A stretch of DNA of 64,000 bases, from the NCBI GenBank assembly GCA_021323655.1, contig JAJPKO010000045.1, forward strand, positions 62,001 through 126,000, given 5' to 3'. Below, piece after piece: positions 62,290 to 64,000 of the stretch. The notes beneath the pieces were generated by a model that was given only the letters and a program-made list of their open reading frames with translations, was not told the origin of the DNA and did no database searches. Positions within the stretch are counted from its first letter, which is position 1; every line of letters starts with the position of its first letter. This stretch comes from Acidobacteriaceae bacterium (GTDB lineage: Bacteria > Acidobacteriota > Terriglobia > Terriglobales > Acidobacteriaceae). A program made the translations under genes and the position numbers.

Positions 62290-62388
62290 AACTTTTTGTT
62301 CGCGCCCGTTCGTGCGCTGTAGCGAAAGAGCAGGAAGCTAAAGCCATATAACGAATGCCCTGATACGCCACAGGCGTGCTAACGTTGT

Positions 62389-62871
62389 TCAGCTGCTTTT
62401 CCCTTTCTTCCCCGTTTCCTTCCCGCTCAGCAGCTGCTCCAGCTCTTCCTTAAACTCGCGTACGTCCTTAAAGTCCCGGTAAACACTGGCAAACCTGATA
62501 TACGCCACCGTGTCCAGCGTCTTCAGGCGGTCCATCAGCAGCGTGCCAATTTCGGCAGTGGTTCGTTCGCGCTCAGGCGAATCCATCAGGAAGCTCTCAG
62601 CCTCGTCCACCAGCGCCTCCAGCTTGCTGGCTGAAACCGGACGCTTCTCACACGCGTGCAGCAGGCCGCTCAGCACCTTCTGCCGCTCAAACCGTTCCCG
62701 GCGGCCGTCCTTTTTCACCACCATGTAGGGAATTTCGTCTATGCGTTCATAGGTGGTAAAGCGCTTGTTGCAGCGCTCGCACTCGCGGCGGCGGCGGATC
62801 GAATCTGCCTCTTTGCTTTCGCGCGAGTCCACCACCCGGTCTTGCGTAAACCCGCAGTAAGGACACTTCAT
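62389..62871 (-). CDS. nrdR: NrdR transcriptional repressor of ribonucleotide reductases
   Basis: A 160-residue protein. The N-terminal zinc ribbon is MKCPYCGFTQDRVVDSRESK followed by RRRRECERCNKRFTTYERID, with two CxxC pairs; the ATP-cone spans about residues 49-139 (VVKKDGRRERFERQKVLSGL, MDRLKTLDTVAYIRFASVYR). NrdR binds dATP/ATP and represses nrd genes. C-terminal tail is Lys-rich. It is divergent from the RNase J gene, and 99 bp upstream of icd on the same strand. Confidence 0.97.
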   Translation of the reverse strand: MKCPYCGFTQDRVVDSRESKEADSIRRRRECERCNKRFTTYERIDEIPYMVVKKDGRRERFERQKVLSGLLHACEKRPVSASKLEALVDEAESFLMDSPERERTTAEIGTLLMDRLKTLDTVAYIRFASVYRDFKDVREFKEELEQLLSGKETGKKGKSS

Positions 62872-62977
62872 CTTGTCTGTTCTTCTCTCATTCTAACAAG
62901 GAGATGGCCCTGACCCTGCGCCTGCCGCTTTTACCTTCTCCCACAACCTGCTAGCATCAAATATTCCGTACAAATAG

Positions 62978-64000
62978 ATGGACGCAAAGCTGCAAATCAT
63001 TCCGCTGGGTGGATTAGGCGAGTTCGGTATGAACTGTCTCGCCATCCGCTATAAAGACGACATCATCGTCATTGACGCCGGGCTTATGTTCCCTGAGTCC
63101 GAACTCCTCGGCGTGGACATCGTCGTCCCCGACATCACTTACCTCGTTGAAAACCGCGAGCACGTGCGCGCCATCATTCTCACGCACGGCCATGAGGACC
63201 ACATCGGCGGCCTGCCCTGGATCCTCTCCGAACTCAACGTCCCCGTCTATGGCACCGAGTTCACGCTCGCCTACGTAGAAGGCAAGCTCGAAGAGCACAA
63301 GCTGCTGGACCAGACTGAGCTGATTGAGATCATCCCCGGCCGGAAGTTTTCTCTCGGGCCTTTCACCGTGGACCCCATCCGCGTTACTCACAGCCTGGTG
63401 GATTGCGTTTCTCTGGCCATTGAATCTCCCGTGGGCGTTATTGTCCATACTGGCGACTTCAAAATTGACCTCTCGCCGCCAGACGGCAAGCCCTTTGACC
63501 TGCACAAATTCGCCGAATACGGCAAGCGCGGTGTGCTCGCACTCCTGCAGGATTCAACCAATGTAGACCGTCCCGGCTATACTCCCAGCGAATGGGCCGT
63601 CAAGCCGCGTCTCGACGAGCTGTTTTCCCGCACCCAAAAGAAGCTCTTCTTCAGTTGCTTCTCCTCTTCCATCTACCGCATCCGAATCGCCGTAGACCTG
63701 GCCTGGAGACATGGCCGCAAAGTCGCCATTGTCGGCCGCTCCATGATCGAATCGGCAGAGATTGCGCAGGACCTCGGCTATCTCGATGTGCCTCCGGGCG
63801 TCCTCATCAACCCCGGCCAGATCAACGACTACGCGCCGGAAGAGGTGATGATTCTCATCAGCGGGACCCAGGGCGAGCCCATGAGCGCCCTCAGTCGCGC
63901 CGCCGTGGACAACCATAAGCACGCGCGCATCCAGCCCGGAGACACCGTCGTCCTCAGCTCGCGTGTTATCCCCGGCAATGAGAAGAGCATCTTTCGCGTC
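62978..64000 (+). CDS. rnj: Ribonuclease J (5' part, runs off the right edge)
   Basis: 341 codons of a metallo-beta-lactamase/beta-CASP RNase, about 60 percent of the usual 550. QIIPLGGLGEFGMNCLAIRY is the family start; LTHGHEDHIGGLPWIL carries the HxHxDH metal motif; HTGDFKIDLSPPDG, LLQDSTNVDRPGYTPSE, ISGTQGEPMSALSRAA and SSRVIPGNEKSI follow in family order. It processes and degrades RNA with 5'-exo and endo activity. ATG at 62978 has no strong ribosome site. The C-terminal domain lies beyond the window. Confidence 0.96.
   Translation, partial: MDAKLQIIPLGGLGEFGMNCLAIRYKDDIIVIDAGLMFPESELLGVDIVVPDITYLVENREHVRAIILTHGHEDHIGGLPWILSELNVPVYGTEFTLAYVEGKLEEHKLLDQTELIEIIPGRKFSLGPFTVDPIRVTHSLVDCVSLAIESPVGVIVHTGDFKIDLSPPDGKPFDLHKFAEYGKRGVLALLQDSTNVDRPGYTPSEWAVKPRLDELFSRTQKKLFFSCFSSSIYRIRIAVDLAWRHGRKVAIVGRSMIESAEIAQDLGYLDVPPGVLINPGQINDYAPEEVMILISGTQGEPMSALSRAAVDNHKHARIQPGDTVVLSSRVIPGNEKSIFRV

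Noticed and set aside
1-64000. CRISPR arrays, tRNA, rRNA, insertion sequences, attachment sites
   Set aside because: Read on both strands for regular repeats, cloverleaf-like elements, transposases and terminal inverted repeats; none could be supported by eye. A tRNAscan/ISfinder run would be decisive.

Overview
The window reads as a chromosomal segment of an Acidobacteriota bacterium, most likely class Terriglobia (Acidobacteriaceae: the Edaphobacter, Terriglobus or Silvibacterium sort). The reasons are moderately high GC, an Oar-like TonB-dependent receptor with an N-terminal carboxypeptidase-regulatory domain, a yeast/archaeal-type aspartate-semialdehyde dehydrogenase, several TonB_C-type proteins, and a mostly house-keeping gene set in short ATGA-coupled operons. 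No rRNA, tRNA, CRISPR array, integrase or insertion sequence was recognised, so the taxonomic placement is inference from protein families.

Layout. 1-9 kb: start of a TolC-family efflux gene (cut by the left edge), a degenerate sigma-like protein, polyphosphate kinase, glucose-6-phosphate dehydrogenase, a NUDIX hydrolase, a nitroreductase and secreted proteins of unknown role. 9-14.2 kb: uvrA (carrying a frameshift), a CPBP membrane protease, an HMG-CoA-lyase family enzyme and a small membrane protein. 14.2-16 kb: an AT-richer patch with a broken VOC gene, a possible Cys-rich secreted peptide and a secreted TonB_C protein. 16.2-27.8 kb: an M28 peptidase, then a sugar locus: minus-strand DeoR regulator, PfkB kinase, remnant of a sodium:solute symporter, 51-residue membrane protein and amidohydrolase; a wrecked TonB receptor fused to a DUF3472 remnant; and a divergent agaS plus clan GH-D glycosidase operon.

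27.8-49 kb: aroC, def, a two-component system, an arylsulfatase with its radical-SAM maturase, fmt-rsmB, the minus-strand run aroB-ubiE-CDF transporter-osmC-PASTA protein, nadB, acs, an omega-like RNA polymerase small protein, a DEAD-box helicase and galE. 49-57 kb: an envelope cluster with a TonB protein, a protease-like protein of the M48 fold, an outer-membrane barrel, an S41-like protein and a class A penicillin-binding protein. Both protease homologues have lost catalytic residues. 57-64 kb: glutaredoxin, the lysine/DAP operon asd-lysC-dapB, a cupredoxin-like lipoprotein, NAD-isocitrate dehydrogenase, nrdR and the 5' part of RNase J.

The most striking region is about 11.3-24.2 kb. uvrA, a VOC gene, the TonB receptor, the symporter and a DUF3472 gene all carry small indels or large internal deletions, while neighbouring enzymes and the regulator are intact and still translationally coupled. 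In the sugar locus specifically, the recognisable import genes are broken and the catalytic genes are whole. This is either genuine decay of uptake in a galactosamine-type pathway or a local assembly problem, and read mapping would tell which.
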